From Candidatus Eiseniibacteriota bacterium (GTDB lineage: Bacteria; Eisenbacteria; RBG-16-71-46), in the NCBI GenBank assembly GCA_023249815.1, contig JAHFBX010000102.1:1-8791 (forward strand): a stretch of DNA of 8,791 bases, in the 5' to 3' direction. The notes under the pieces are model-generated. The model did not search any database. It was not told the origin of the DNA and saw only the letters and a program-made list of their open reading frames with translations. Positions 1-6,516 of this stretch are shown piece after piece. Position 1 is the first letter of the stretch. Every line of letters starts with the position of its first letter. Position numbers and translations under genes: made by a program.

Positions 1-1158
1 GAACAGCGCCGTGAAGCCGAGCAGTGCCGCCACCTGAGGGAGAAGTTCCGCAAGCGGCGCCTCCCTCCAGAACACCTTCAAGAAGCCGTCCAGCGCCCAG
101 GCGTTGAAGCCCACGAGCGAGAACTTCTGCAGCGACTCGCTCATGAGGAAGCGCGGGAACATGCTGCCACCGAGGGCGTTCAGCCCCAGCACGAGCAGGT
201 TCGCAAGTCCCGAGAGCTGCTGCCGCGTGCGCGACAGTGTCGCCAGCACCAGGCCGAACGCCGCCGCGGCCCCGGCCGTGCACACCGTCATCACGGCGAA
301 CCCCGGCAGGTGCGAGAGCAGCGGCAGCCGGAACACGATCATGCCCCACACGAACATGACCGCGATCTGCACGCACGCGAACGAGGTGAGCGAGAGCCAC
401 TTGCCGAACAACAGGCCATTCATGCCGAGCCCGGTCGTGAGCACGCGCTCGAGCGTCCCGGACTCGGTCTCCTCGATGAGCGCGCCGCCCGCGCCGGCGG
501 CGGAGAACATGATGAACATGACCGCGATGCCCGCGGCGTAGAATGCGATCATCGGGCTCTCCGCCTTCTTGCCGAGCACCGGGCGCTCCTCGAAGCGGAG
601 CGGCATCATCTGGTCCACGGCGCTGTTCGGACCCAGGTCCAGCGTGCCGCCGCCGCTCGCCGAGACGCGGAGCGCAGCGCGCTGGAGCAATCCGCCGAGC
701 AGGCGAGACGCCACCGGGTCACCGGGGTCCGAGAGCAGGATCGCGTTCACGCTCTCGCCGCCCACGAAGCTCATGATCGAGTTCTCGATGCCGGCGGGCA
801 GCACCAGCGCCACCGACACATCGCCGCGCTTCACCCACTGCTCGGCGACCTCGCGCGTGAACGGATCGCCCGGACGGCCGCCGCCTCGCGAGGCCTCGGG
901 CAGCGCGGCGATGACACGCAGGCCGGAGTCGGCTTCGAGCGCCTTCACGAGTGCACGGCTCTTGTCGGTGCGGGACTCGTCCACGACCACGACGCGCACG
1001 CGGCTCGTGCCAGTGACGCGACTGCCGCCGCCGGGGCCGCCCCCGAAGATGACGGCGAAGATCGAGAAGAACACGAGCGGCACCACGAACGACAGCACCT
1101 GCGCCGCACGATCGCGCGCGAGTTGCCGCCAGGCGTTACGGACGAGCAGGAGGATCAT
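1..1158 (-). CDS. ABC-2 type transporter permease (3' end cut by window edge)
   Basis: This is the membrane subunit of an ABC exporter of the ABC-2 (NatB/YhaP-like) type, acting in the inner membrane. The reading frame is open for 386 codons from ATG at 1158 and leaves the window without a stop. It has a short cytosolic N-terminus (MILLLVRNAWRQLARDR), a first membrane segment at about residues 20-38, then a large extracytoplasmic domain to about residue 200. Several hydrophobic segments follow, starting with IAFYAAGIAVMFIMF. Two features typical of the family are visible: the ETESGTLERVL cytosolic loop near residues 228-238 and GGSMFPRF before the last segments. The visible sequence ends inside a hydrophobic stretch (AALLGFTALF) that looks like the last membrane helix, so probably only a few dozen residues are missing. 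The start codon overlaps the stop of the upstream ATPase gene as ATGA, which implies translational coupling and a shared complex. The substrate cannot be read from the sequence. Confidence 0.9.
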   Translation of the reverse strand, partial: MILLLVRNAWRQLARDRAAQVLSFVVPLVFFSIFAVIFGGGPGGGSRVTGTSRVRVVVVDESRTDKSRALVKALEADSGLRVIAALPEASRGGGRPGDPFTREVAEQWVKRGDVSVALVLPAGIENSIMSFVGGESVNAILLSDPGDPVASRLLGGLLQRAALRVSASGGGTLDLGPNSAVDQMMPLRFEERPVLGKKAESPMIAFYAAGIAVMFIMFSAAGAGGALIEETESGTLERVLTTGLGMNGLLFGKWLSLTSFACVQIAVMFVWGMIVFRLPLLSHLPGFAVMTVCTAGAAAAFGLVLATLSRTRQQLSGLANLLVLGLNALGGSMFPRFLMSESLQKFSLVGFNAWALDGFLKVFWREAPLAELLPQVAALLGFTALF

Positions 1159-2066
1159 TCACGCAACTCCTTGCCGGTGAGTTCGAGGAACACGGCCTGC
1201 AGGCTGGCGCTCCGCACCTCGAGGTCGCGCACGCCGAGCCCGGCGCCGCTCAATCGCGTCAGCAGGCCGGGGAGCTCGGCGCTCACGTCGTGGATACTCG
1301 CGGTGAGGAGCGAGGCGTCGCCCTCGGCGCGAAAGCCCGCGGGCAGCGATTGCGCAGGGCGGTCCAGGCGCACGCGCACACGGCGGCCCGTCAACCCGGC
1401 CTGCTCGACCAGCTCCGAGAGCGTGCCGGCGGCGATGGCGCGGCCGTGGTCCACCACGACGATGCGTTCGCAGCGCGCCTCGGCCTCCTCGAGGTAGTGC
1501 GTCGTCAAGAGCAGCGAGGCGCCGTCGGCGCGGAGCGCGCCCAACATGTCGTAGATCTTCTCCCGGCTCTGCGGGTCCACGCCGACGGTGGGCTCGTCCA
1601 GGAGCACGAGCTTCGGCTCGTGGAGCACGCCGCAGGCCAGGTTCAACCGGCGCTTCATGCCGCCCGAGAACGACTTCACGACGGATCTCGCCCGCTCGGC
1701 GAGCCCGGTCCACTCCAGCGCCCACGCCGTGCGTTCGCGCAGGCGCTTGCCCTCGAGCCCGTTCATCCGCCCGAACGTCTCCAGGTTCTCGCGTGCCGAG
1801 AGCAGCGGATAGAGCGCGTTCTCCTGCGGTGCCACGCCCAGGTCGGCGCGGGTCGCGCCGGCCTCGAGCACACGCCCGAACAGCGACACGCTGCCGCCGT
1901 CCAGTTTGACGCGACCGGCGATGGCGCGGATCAACGTGGTCTTCCCGGCGCCGTTCGGCCCCAGCAGGCCCAGCATCTCGCCCGGTTCGAGCGCCACGGA
2001 CAGGCCGTCGAGCGCGCGCGTGGTGCCGAAGCTCTTGCGCGCCTCCCGGATCTCCAACACCGCCAT
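1155..2066 (-). CDS. ABC transporter ATP-binding protein (ABC-2 exporter ATPase)
   Basis: This 303-residue cytosolic ATPase powers the permease encoded immediately downstream. All nucleotide-binding motifs are intact: Walker A GPNGAGKT at 36-43, Q-loop Gln81 (GVAPQEN), signature FSGGM at 133-137, Walker B LVLLDEP at 153-159, D-loop VGVD at 161-164 and H-loop His190 (LLTTH). After about residue 215 comes a C-terminal extension of roughly 85 residues, as is common in NatA/DrrA-like ATPases. The start at 2066 (MAVLEIREA) was preferred because AGGAGG lies 5 bases upstream of it. The frame is open for 20 more codons, to an ATG at 2126, but those residues are Pro/Gly/Glu-rich and do not resemble the family N-terminus. 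The stop overlaps the permease start by four bases. The family includes drug, sodium and polysaccharide exporters, and the substrate here is unknown. Confidence 0.95.
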   Translation of the reverse strand: MAVLEIREARKSFGTTRALDGLSVALEPGEMLGLLGPNGAGKTTLIRAIAGRVKLDGGSVSLFGRVLEAGATRADLGVAPQENALYPLLSARENLETFGRMNGLEGKRLRERTAWALEWTGLAERARSVVKSFSGGMKRRLNLACGVLHEPKLVLLDEPTVGVDPQSREKIYDMLGALRADGASLLLTTHYLEEAEARCERIVVVDHGRAIAAGTLSELVEQAGLTGRRVRVRLDRPAQSLPAGFRAEGDASLLTASIHDVSAELPGLLTRLSGAGLGVRDLEVRSASLQAVFLELTGKELRE

Positions 2067-2071
2067 GTGGA

Positions 2072-2077
2072 CCTCCT
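2072..2077 (-). promoter_or_regulatory. Shine-Dalgarno site of the ABC ATPase gene
   Basis: AGGAGG reads on the minus strand, with five bases (TCCAC) between it and the ATG at 2066. It settles the start of the ATPase gene over the in-frame ATG 60 bases further upstream. Confidence 0.8.
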
Positions 2078-2170
2078 CGGGTTCGAGCGGCGGGGCGCCG
2101 AGCGGCCCAGCCTCACCACGAAGCATCGCGCACCAACGACTTACGCCCTAGCCCGGTGCGGCGTATGGTG

Positions 2171-2183
2171 GTCGTGGCACGAC
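2171..2183. promoter_or_regulatory. 13-base palindrome, possible operator
   Basis: GTCGTG-G-CACGAC is a perfect inverted repeat with 6-base arms around one central G. Its place in a divergent promoter region and its size would suit a dimeric repressor or activator site. Short GC-rich palindromes also arise by chance in such DNA, and no regulator gene is adjacent, so the operator role is only inferred. Confidence 0.3.
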
Positions 2184-2261
2184 GGACGGTACACCCGGGG
2201 CGACAGACCGCACGGGAACCGCTTGTCGGACCCCCCCTACGCGCCTAACTTCCCGCCTTGC

Positions 2262-2291
2262 GGACTGGCCCCGCGGCGTCGCCGCGAGTCC
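2262..2291 (+). other. Stem-loop in the ompA-like leader
   Basis: CGCGGCG (2272-2278) and CGCCGCG (2280-2286) are perfect inverted repeats around a single T. They are flanked by GGACT (2262-2266) and AGTCC (2287-2291), which can add a second stem with a five-base bulge on the left side. In RNA the inner loop must open by at least one pair. It ends 21 bases before the ribosome-binding site, so it could be a 5' UTR stability element or, as DNA, a protein-binding site. Confidence 0.35.
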
Positions 2292-2312
2292 CACGCTTCA
2301 CCGACCCCACAT

Positions 2313-2320
2313 GGAGGTGG
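2313..2320 (+). promoter_or_regulatory. Shine-Dalgarno site of the ompA-like gene
   Basis: GGAGGTGG is a near-full anti-16S match placed four bases before the ATG at 2325. It fixes the start despite a frame that is open far upstream, and it suggests efficient translation, as expected for an abundant outer-membrane protein. Confidence 0.75.
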
Positions 2321-2324
2321 TCCC

Positions 2325-3800
2325 ATGCGTCACAAAGGTACCCTCGCCGCTTGGATGCTGCTGGCGACGCTGATCTCGCTCGCGACCGCGGCGAGTGCCG
2401 ACACCAAGACGTGGTCGTTCTCCGCGCTTGGTGGCCTGGGGCAGTTCTCGAACCGCTTCAAGTACCCGGTGGACTCCCTCGATAACGCGCCGCTGTTCGG
2501 CGCGCGGCTCGGCCGCATGTTCGGCGATCGCGTCATGCTCGAGGTGGCGGGCGCCTACGGCAAGACCAACGAGGTCGCAGCCAGCGGCACCTCTGGCGCC
2601 GACGTCACCGTGATCAACATCTCGGGCTCGCTCCTGGCCCAGGTGTCGCCGCCCACCAAACTCGGCTACCTCTACCTCGGCGCGGGCGGTGGCTACAACC
2701 GCTACAACTCCGACGCCGCGAGTGACGACGTGCACCATGGCACGTTCGAGGCCGCGGCCGGCTGGATGGCGCCGTTCAGCGACGCCATCGCGCTGCGGCT
2801 CGAAGCGCGCAACGTGCTGAATATCCCGTACCATGACTCCGTCAACGACTGGACCAAGGCGAATCAGGCCGACCAGCAGTACTGGGCCGGACTCACGTTC
2901 GGTTGGGGCGGCGCGCCGCGCGACACCGACGGCGACGGCGTGCCCGACAAGAAGGACAAGTGCCCGGACACGCCGAAGGGCGCGACGGTGAACGCCACCG
3001 GCTGCCCGACCGACTCGGACGGCGATGGCGTGTGGGACGGGTTGGACCAGTGCATCGGCACGCCGAAGGGCGCGACGGTGGACGCCAAGGGCTGCCCGAC
3101 AGACTCCGACGGCGACGGCGTCTACGATGGCCTGGACCAGTGCCCGGACACGCCGAAGGGCGCCACGGTGGACGCCAAGGGTTGCCCGAGTGACTCCGAT
3201 GGCGACGGCGTCATGGACGGCCTGGACCAGTGTGCGAACACGCCGAAGGGCGCCACCGTGGACGCGAACGGTTGCCCGAAGGACTCGGACGGCGACGGTG
3301 TGCCGGACGGCCTCGACAACTGCCCCGACACGCCGGCAGGTCTCAAGGTGGATTCGAACGGCTGCCCGATCGAGGTCACCGAGAAGGAGACCGAGTTGCT
3401 CGACACCGGCATGATCCGGCTCCAGAACGTGAACTTCGAGACCGGCAAGGCCGAGCTCCTGCCCGAGAGCTTCACCGCGCTCGACGAGGTCGGCGTCATC
3501 CTCACCAAGTGGCCGCAGCTCCAGATCGAGATCGGTGGCCACACCGATTCGCGCGGCAGCGAGGCGCTGAACCAGACGCTGTCCGAGGCGCGCGCGCAGT
3601 CGGTGAAGGACTACCTGGCGGGCAAGTTCAAGTCGCTCGCTGGCGAGCAGCTCTCGGCGAAGGGCTACGGAGAGTCGAAGCCGTTCGTCAAGAACACCTC
3701 GCAGCTCAACATGGCGAAGAACCGCCGCGTCGAGTTCAAGGTGATGAACCGTGACGTGCTCAAGAAGGAGATCGAGCGGCGGAAGATGCTGCCGAAGTAG
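2325..3800 (+). CDS. OmpA family outer-membrane protein with five thrombospondin type 3 repeats
   Basis: This 491-residue protein anchors the outer membrane to peptidoglycan. Residues 1-25 are a Sec signal peptide (MRHK, hydrophobic core, cleavage at ASA before Asp26). Residues 26 to about 197 look like an eight-stranded OmpA-type beta-barrel, with alternating hydrophobic strands and an aromatic last strand (QYWAGLTFGWGG). Residues 200-349 are five 30-residue thrombospondin type 3 repeats of the form DSDGDGVxDGLDQC...GC, a calcium-binding Asp pattern with two Cys per repeat (repeat positions 14 and 28). Residues from about 360 to 480 form an OmpA C-terminal domain with NVNFETGKAEL, GHTDSRG (406-411) and NRRVEF. 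Asp408 and Arg423 stand 15 residues apart, matching the pair that grips diaminopimelate in OmpA/Pal-like domains. A strong ribosome-binding site precedes the start. The gene appears monocistronic, with a stable hairpin after the stop. No specific ompA or oprF orthology is claimed. Confidence 0.95.
   Translation: MRHKGTLAAWMLLATLISLATAASADTKTWSFSALGGLGQFSNRFKYPVDSLDNAPLFGARLGRMFGDRVMLEVAGAYGKTNEVAASGTSGADVTVINISGSLLAQVSPPTKLGYLYLGAGGGYNRYNSDAASDDVHHGTFEAAAGWMAPFSDAIALRLEARNVLNIPYHDSVNDWTKANQADQQYWAGLTFGWGGAPRDTDGDGVPDKKDKCPDTPKGATVNATGCPTDSDGDGVWDGLDQCIGTPKGATVDAKGCPTDSDGDGVYDGLDQCPDTPKGATVDAKGCPSDSDGDGVMDGLDQCANTPKGATVDANGCPKDSDGDGVPDGLDNCPDTPAGLKVDSNGCPIEVTEKETELLDTGMIRLQNVNFETGKAELLPESFTALDEVGVILTKWPQLQIEIGGHTDSRGSEALNQTLSEARAQSVKDYLAGKFKSLAGEQLSAKGYGESKPFVKNTSQLNMAKNRRVEFKVMNRDVLKKEIERRKMLPK
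2922..3371 (+). repeat. Five tandem 90-base repeats encoding thrombospondin type 3 units
   Basis: Five in-frame copies of exactly 90 bases encode residues 200-349 of the OmpA-like protein. The segment encoding TPKGATV is almost identical at DNA level in the first four copies, while the fifth is more diverged (TPAGLKV). Copies start with GACxCxGAC-GGCGA-type codons for the Asp-rich calcium loop. The repeat works as a rigid spacer between barrel and peptidoglycan-binding domain in known family members. Homologous recombination between copies could change their number. Confidence 0.9.
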
Positions 3801-3814
3801 TCCGAAGGTTCTTG

Positions 3815-3854
3815 CGCATGGGGCCCGGGGGCTTGCAGCTCCCGGGCCCCTGCG
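3815..3854 (+). terminator. Strong GC hairpin after the ompA-like gene
   Basis: GGGGCCCGGGGGCT (3820-3833) pairs with AGCTCCCGGGCCCC (3837-3850) over 14 positions, with one G-U pair and a TGC loop. CGCA (3815-3818) and TGCG (3851-3854) lengthen the stem by four pairs past a bulged T3819. It starts 14 bases after the stop codon at 3800, the usual place for a terminator. The run of T expected after an intrinsic terminator is missing (GTTGGTGG follows). It may therefore be a T-poor terminator or a 3' stabilising hairpin. Confidence 0.6.
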
Positions 3855-3940
3855 TTGGTGGCGGGCGGCGCTCCGCGATGGCACTATGCGGGTTCATCCC
3901 CGCACGCCCTGACGCGCTCCTCGCGGTCTCGGAGGCCTCC

Positions 3941-5128
3941 ATGAGCATCGCCACCCCGCACTTCGCCGGCGCCGACTTGGACGAGCTGGTCGCCACGCGG
4001 CGCGACCTGCACGCCCACCCCGAGTTGGGCTTCGAAGAGGTGCGCACGTCGGGCATCGTGGCCACTCGGCTCAAGGCGCTGGGCCTGGAGCCGCGCACCG
4101 GCGTCGGGCGCACCGGCGTGATGGCGCGCATCACCGGCGGCAAGCCCGGCAAGACCGTGCTGCTGCGCGCCGACATGGACGCGCTCCCGATCGTCGAGGA
4201 GAACGACGTTCCCTACCGCTCACAGAATCCCGGGCGGATGCATGCATGCGGGCACGACTGCCACACGAGCATCCTGCTGGGTGTCGCCAAGCGTTTGGTG
4301 GCCGAGGCGCGCGAGCTCAAGGGCAACGTCGTGCTGTGCTTCCAGCCCGCCGAGGAACTCGGCGGCCCGAAGGGCGGCGCCGAGGCGATGATCCAGGACG
4401 GCGCGCTGGAATGGGCCAAGGCGGACGCCACGTTCGGGCTGCACGTGTGGCAGGACCTGCCGGTGGGCCTGGTCGGCGTGACGGTCGGCCCGTGGATGGC
4501 CGCGGTGGACGAGTTCACCGTGACGTTCAAGGGCAAGGGCGCCCACGCCGCCATGCCGCAGGCCGGGCGCGACCCGGTCGTGGCGCTGGCGCACGCCGTC
4601 ACCGCGCTCCAGACGCTCGCCAGTCGCAACGCCGACCCGCTCAAGGAATTGGTGGTGAGCGTGACGCAGCTTCGCGCCGGTTCGGCGTTCAACATCATCC
4701 CCGAGACGGCGTGGATGAATGGCACCATCCGCGTCTTCGACCGCGATCTGTGGGCGCGCATCCCGCGCGAGTTCGAGCGCGTCGTGCGTGGGGTCGCGGC
4801 CGCACTCGACTGCGAGGCCGACGTGCTCTACGAGCGTGGCAACAAGCCCACGGTGAACGACGGGGCGATGTGCGTGTACGCGCGCGCCGCGGCCACCGCC
4901 GTGGTGGGCGAGCCGAACGTGCGCACCGAAGTGCGTACCATGGGCGGCGAGGACTTCTCGTCGTTCCTCGAGCGCATCCCGGGCGTGTTCATCGCGATCG
5001 GCTCGCGGAACGAGTCGCGCGGGCTCACGTACGACCATCATCAGCCGCGATTCGACGTGGATGAGCAGAGCTTGAGGATCGGCGCCGAGGTGCTGCTCGA
5101 GACCACGCGCCGGTACCTCGCTTCGTGA
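3941..5128 (+). CDS. M20 family metallopeptidase / N-acyl-amino-acid amidohydrolase
   Basis: This 395-residue cytosolic enzyme belongs to peptidase family M20D (hippurate hydrolase, IAA-amino acid hydrolase and N-acyl-L-amino acid amidohydrolase relatives), which cleave acyl groups from amino acids with two metal ions. The metal ligands are all visible: Cys103 and His105 in MHACGHDCH, Glu138/Glu139 in QPAEE, His168 in GLHVW and His367 in DHHQPRFD. RADMDALP (76-83) is the conserved stretch before them. The lid (dimerisation) domain contains KGKGAHAAMPQAGRDP and NIIPETAWMNGTIR. The length is normal for the family and no signal peptide is seen. The start at 3941 was chosen because GGAGG lies five bases upstream. 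In-frame starts at 3812 (TTG) and 3818 (ATG) fall in or beside the upstream hairpin, and an ATG at 3878 would add non-family sequence. The stop overlaps the next gene's GTG start. The natural substrate cannot be told from sequence. Confidence 0.93.
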   Translation: MSIATPHFAGADLDELVATRRDLHAHPELGFEEVRTSGIVATRLKALGLEPRTGVGRTGVMARITGGKPGKTVLLRADMDALPIVEENDVPYRSQNPGRMHACGHDCHTSILLGVAKRLVAEARELKGNVVLCFQPAEELGGPKGGAEAMIQDGALEWAKADATFGLHVWQDLPVGLVGVTVGPWMAAVDEFTVTFKGKGAHAAMPQAGRDPVVALAHAVTALQTLASRNADPLKELVVSVTQLRAGSAFNIIPETAWMNGTIRVFDRDLWARIPREFERVVRGVAAALDCEADVLYERGNKPTVNDGAMCVYARAAATAVVGEPNVRTEVRTMGGEDFSSFLERIPGVFIAIGSRNESRGLTYDHHQPRFDVDEQSLRIGAEVLLETTRRYLAS

Positions 5129-6462
5129 GCGGCCCCCGGCGCGTGGTTCGCGCGTGGGCCGTAGGCGTACTGCTCGTGGTGGGCGTGGCCCCGGCGCTCG
5201 CCGACTGGCTGGCGCCCGACGCCAGCTACCGCGAGGCGCAGATGCAGCTGCGTTATGCCACGCGCGACACCGCGGGCCATGCGGACGACATGGCGCGGCT
5301 CGACACGTTGGCGGCAGCACTCCTGCGCATCGGCCGCGTGCCCGAGGCGCGCGCGCTGTTCACGCGCGTGATCAGCGCCAAGCCGGGCGATCCGACCGCG
5401 TCGGCGGCGCTCGGCAAGCTGGCGCTGTGGGCCGATCGCACCGCGCAGGCGGAGAGCCTGCTGACCGCGGCCGGCGACGTGGAGCTGGCGCGCGCCGATC
5501 TCTACGCGACGCGGATCCGGCGTGGCGACTGGGCGGCGGCGGCGGCGATGAGCGAGGAGCTGGGCGACGAGGGTCGCAAGCCGCTGCTCGAATACCTGGC
5601 GGGTGCGAACCCGATGCGCATCACCGGCGAGCGCGCGCAGGTGCTGTTCGAACGCCCGTGGCCGGCACCGCTGCTCAAAGTGCGGCTGAACGGCGCCACG
5701 GTGCTGATGCTCGTGGACACTGGCACGCCCGGGTTGCTGATCGACCGGCAGGCGATGATCGTGAACAAAGTGCGCGAGATCGGCGGCCAGCGGCTCGCGG
5801 TCTGGGATGGCACGCGCGTCGCGGTGCGCAATGCCGTGGTGCAGAAGCTCGAGATCGGGGACGTCAAGTTCGAGGACGTGCCCGCGGGCGTGCTGTCGCT
5901 CCACAAGCTGAGCCTCGAGGTGAACCCGGAGGCCATGCCCATCTCGGGTGTCATCGGCATGAGCCTGTTGCGCCGATTTGACGTGACGTTCGACTACCCG
6001 GCGCGGCGATTCGAGCTGGCACCATTGGGCAGTGCCGCGAAGCTCACCGGCGTCCGCGTGCCATTCGAACTGTGGGGCGAGGACGAGCTCACGATGTGGG
6101 GCTCCATCCAGGCCGGCCGCAAGATGGCGATGACGTTCGCGAGTGGCCTGCCCGGCGGTGGCGTGGGCGCGCCCGATGTGGTGTTCGAGGAGCACGGCTT
6201 GAAGTCGGGTGGCGTCTCAAAGCTCGTGAAAGGCGCCGGCACGTGGCTCCAGGGCCGGGCGTGGACGCAGGTGAACGTGCCGTCGCTGACGCTCGGCAAC
6301 ATGGCCTACGACAAGCTTCCGGGCTGGTCGGGCGCCATGGAACCGGTGGAGATGTGGCGCCACGGCGTGCGGCGTGACGCGCTCCTGGGTCCCGGCATCC
6401 TGCTCAAGCGGCGCACCACCATCGACTGGACGCGTCGCGACCTGGTGTTCGAGGAGCGCTGA
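5125..6462 (+). CDS. Exported aspartyl-protease-like protein with TPR-like N-terminal region and two tandem lobes
   Basis: This 445-residue protein starts with GTG inside the previous stop (GTGA overlap). Residues 1-26 form a signal peptide (Arg-rich start, hydrophobic core, ALA before Asp27), so it probably acts in the periplasm. Residues from about 30 to 160 are Ala-rich paired helices resembling tetratricopeptide repeats (AALLRIGRVPEARALFTRVI). Next is a retropepsin-like domain with LMLVDTGTPG, where Asp198-Thr-Gly is the catalytic triad sequence, and a family-typical ISGVIGMSLLRRFDVTFDY segment. The last third repeats this plan: MAMTFASGLPG (334-344) aligns with the DTG segment but has Ala339 in place of Asp, and ALLGPGILLKRRTTIDW aligns with the GVIGMSLL segment. 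I read this as an internal duplication whose second lobe lost its catalytic Asp. Retropepsins need two Asp, normally from two subunits, so the protein may dimerise or be a non-enzymatic binder. The physiological target is unknown. Confidence 0.82.
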   Translation: MSGPRRVVRAWAVGVLLVVGVAPALADWLAPDASYREAQMQLRYATRDTAGHADDMARLDTLAAALLRIGRVPEARALFTRVISAKPGDPTASAALGKLALWADRTAQAESLLTAAGDVELARADLYATRIRRGDWAAAAAMSEELGDEGRKPLLEYLAGANPMRITGERAQVLFERPWPAPLLKVRLNGATVLMLVDTGTPGLLIDRQAMIVNKVREIGGQRLAVWDGTRVAVRNAVVQKLEIGDVKFEDVPAGVLSLHKLSLEVNPEAMPISGVIGMSLLRRFDVTFDYPARRFELAPLGSAAKLTGVRVPFELWGEDELTMWGSIQAGRKMAMTFASGLPGGGVGAPDVVFEEHGLKSGGVSKLVKGAGTWLQGRAWTQVNVPSLTLGNMAYDKLPGWSGAMEPVEMWRHGVRRDALLGPGILLKRRTTIDWTRRDLVFEER

Positions 6463-6475
6463 AGCGACCGAGGCG

Positions 6476-6502
6476 GGCGCGACGGGGGACGCTCGTCGCG
6501 CC
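6476..6502. terminator. Hairpin between convergent genes, possible bidirectional terminator
   Basis: GGCGCGACG (6476-6484) and CGTCGCGCC (6494-6502) form a perfect nine-pair stem with a nine-base loop. It sits in the 54-base gap between the ends of two convergent genes, where a two-way terminator is expected. Neither side has a T-run, so termination is inferred from position and stem alone. Confidence 0.45.
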
Positions 6503-6516
6503 GATCGGGTGGTGGT

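Larger units (their letters stand above)
2067..2324. promoter_or_regulatory. Divergent intergenic region between ABC operon and ompA-like gene
   Basis: This 258-base spacer separates two divergently transcribed units, so promoters for both should lie here. No strong sigma-70 consensus is visible. A weak rightward candidate is TTGTCG at 2223-2228, a 17-base gap, then TAACTT at 2246-2251, matching consensus at 4/6 and 3/6. The spacer also holds a 13-base palindrome (2171-2183) and a GC-rich stem-loop (2262-2291), listed separately. I see no convincing small gene in it. Confidence 0.5.

Noticed and set aside
310..1497. Long rightward open frame opposite the ABC permease and ATPase
   Set aside because: It is rich in Arg, His, Ala and Glu with no family motif, while the opposite strand has intact ABC-2 and ABC ATPase motifs. 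Long antisense frames are expected in high-GC coding DNA.
1290..2324. Upstream in-frame extension of the ompA-like protein
   Set aside because: The open frame reaches back through the ATPase gene on the other strand, but the signal peptide and the GGAGGTGG site clearly place the start at 2325.
2922..3371. Regular repeats considered as a CRISPR array
   Set aside because: Units are 90 bases, contiguous, in frame and encode Asp-rich calcium-binding repeats; there are no unique spacers between short repeats.
2298..3884. 528-codon leftward open frame opposite the ompA-like gene
   Set aside because: It is a mirror of the coding strand (repeated Val/Arg/Ala/His runs that follow the 90-base repeats). 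It also crosses the hairpin and the promoter spacer, and has no recognisable domain.
4220..6195. Two long leftward open frames opposite the amidohydrolase and protease genes
   Set aside because: Composition is dominated by Arg, His and Ala, no motif is seen, and the forward genes have clear catalytic motifs, a ribosome-binding site and a coupled start.
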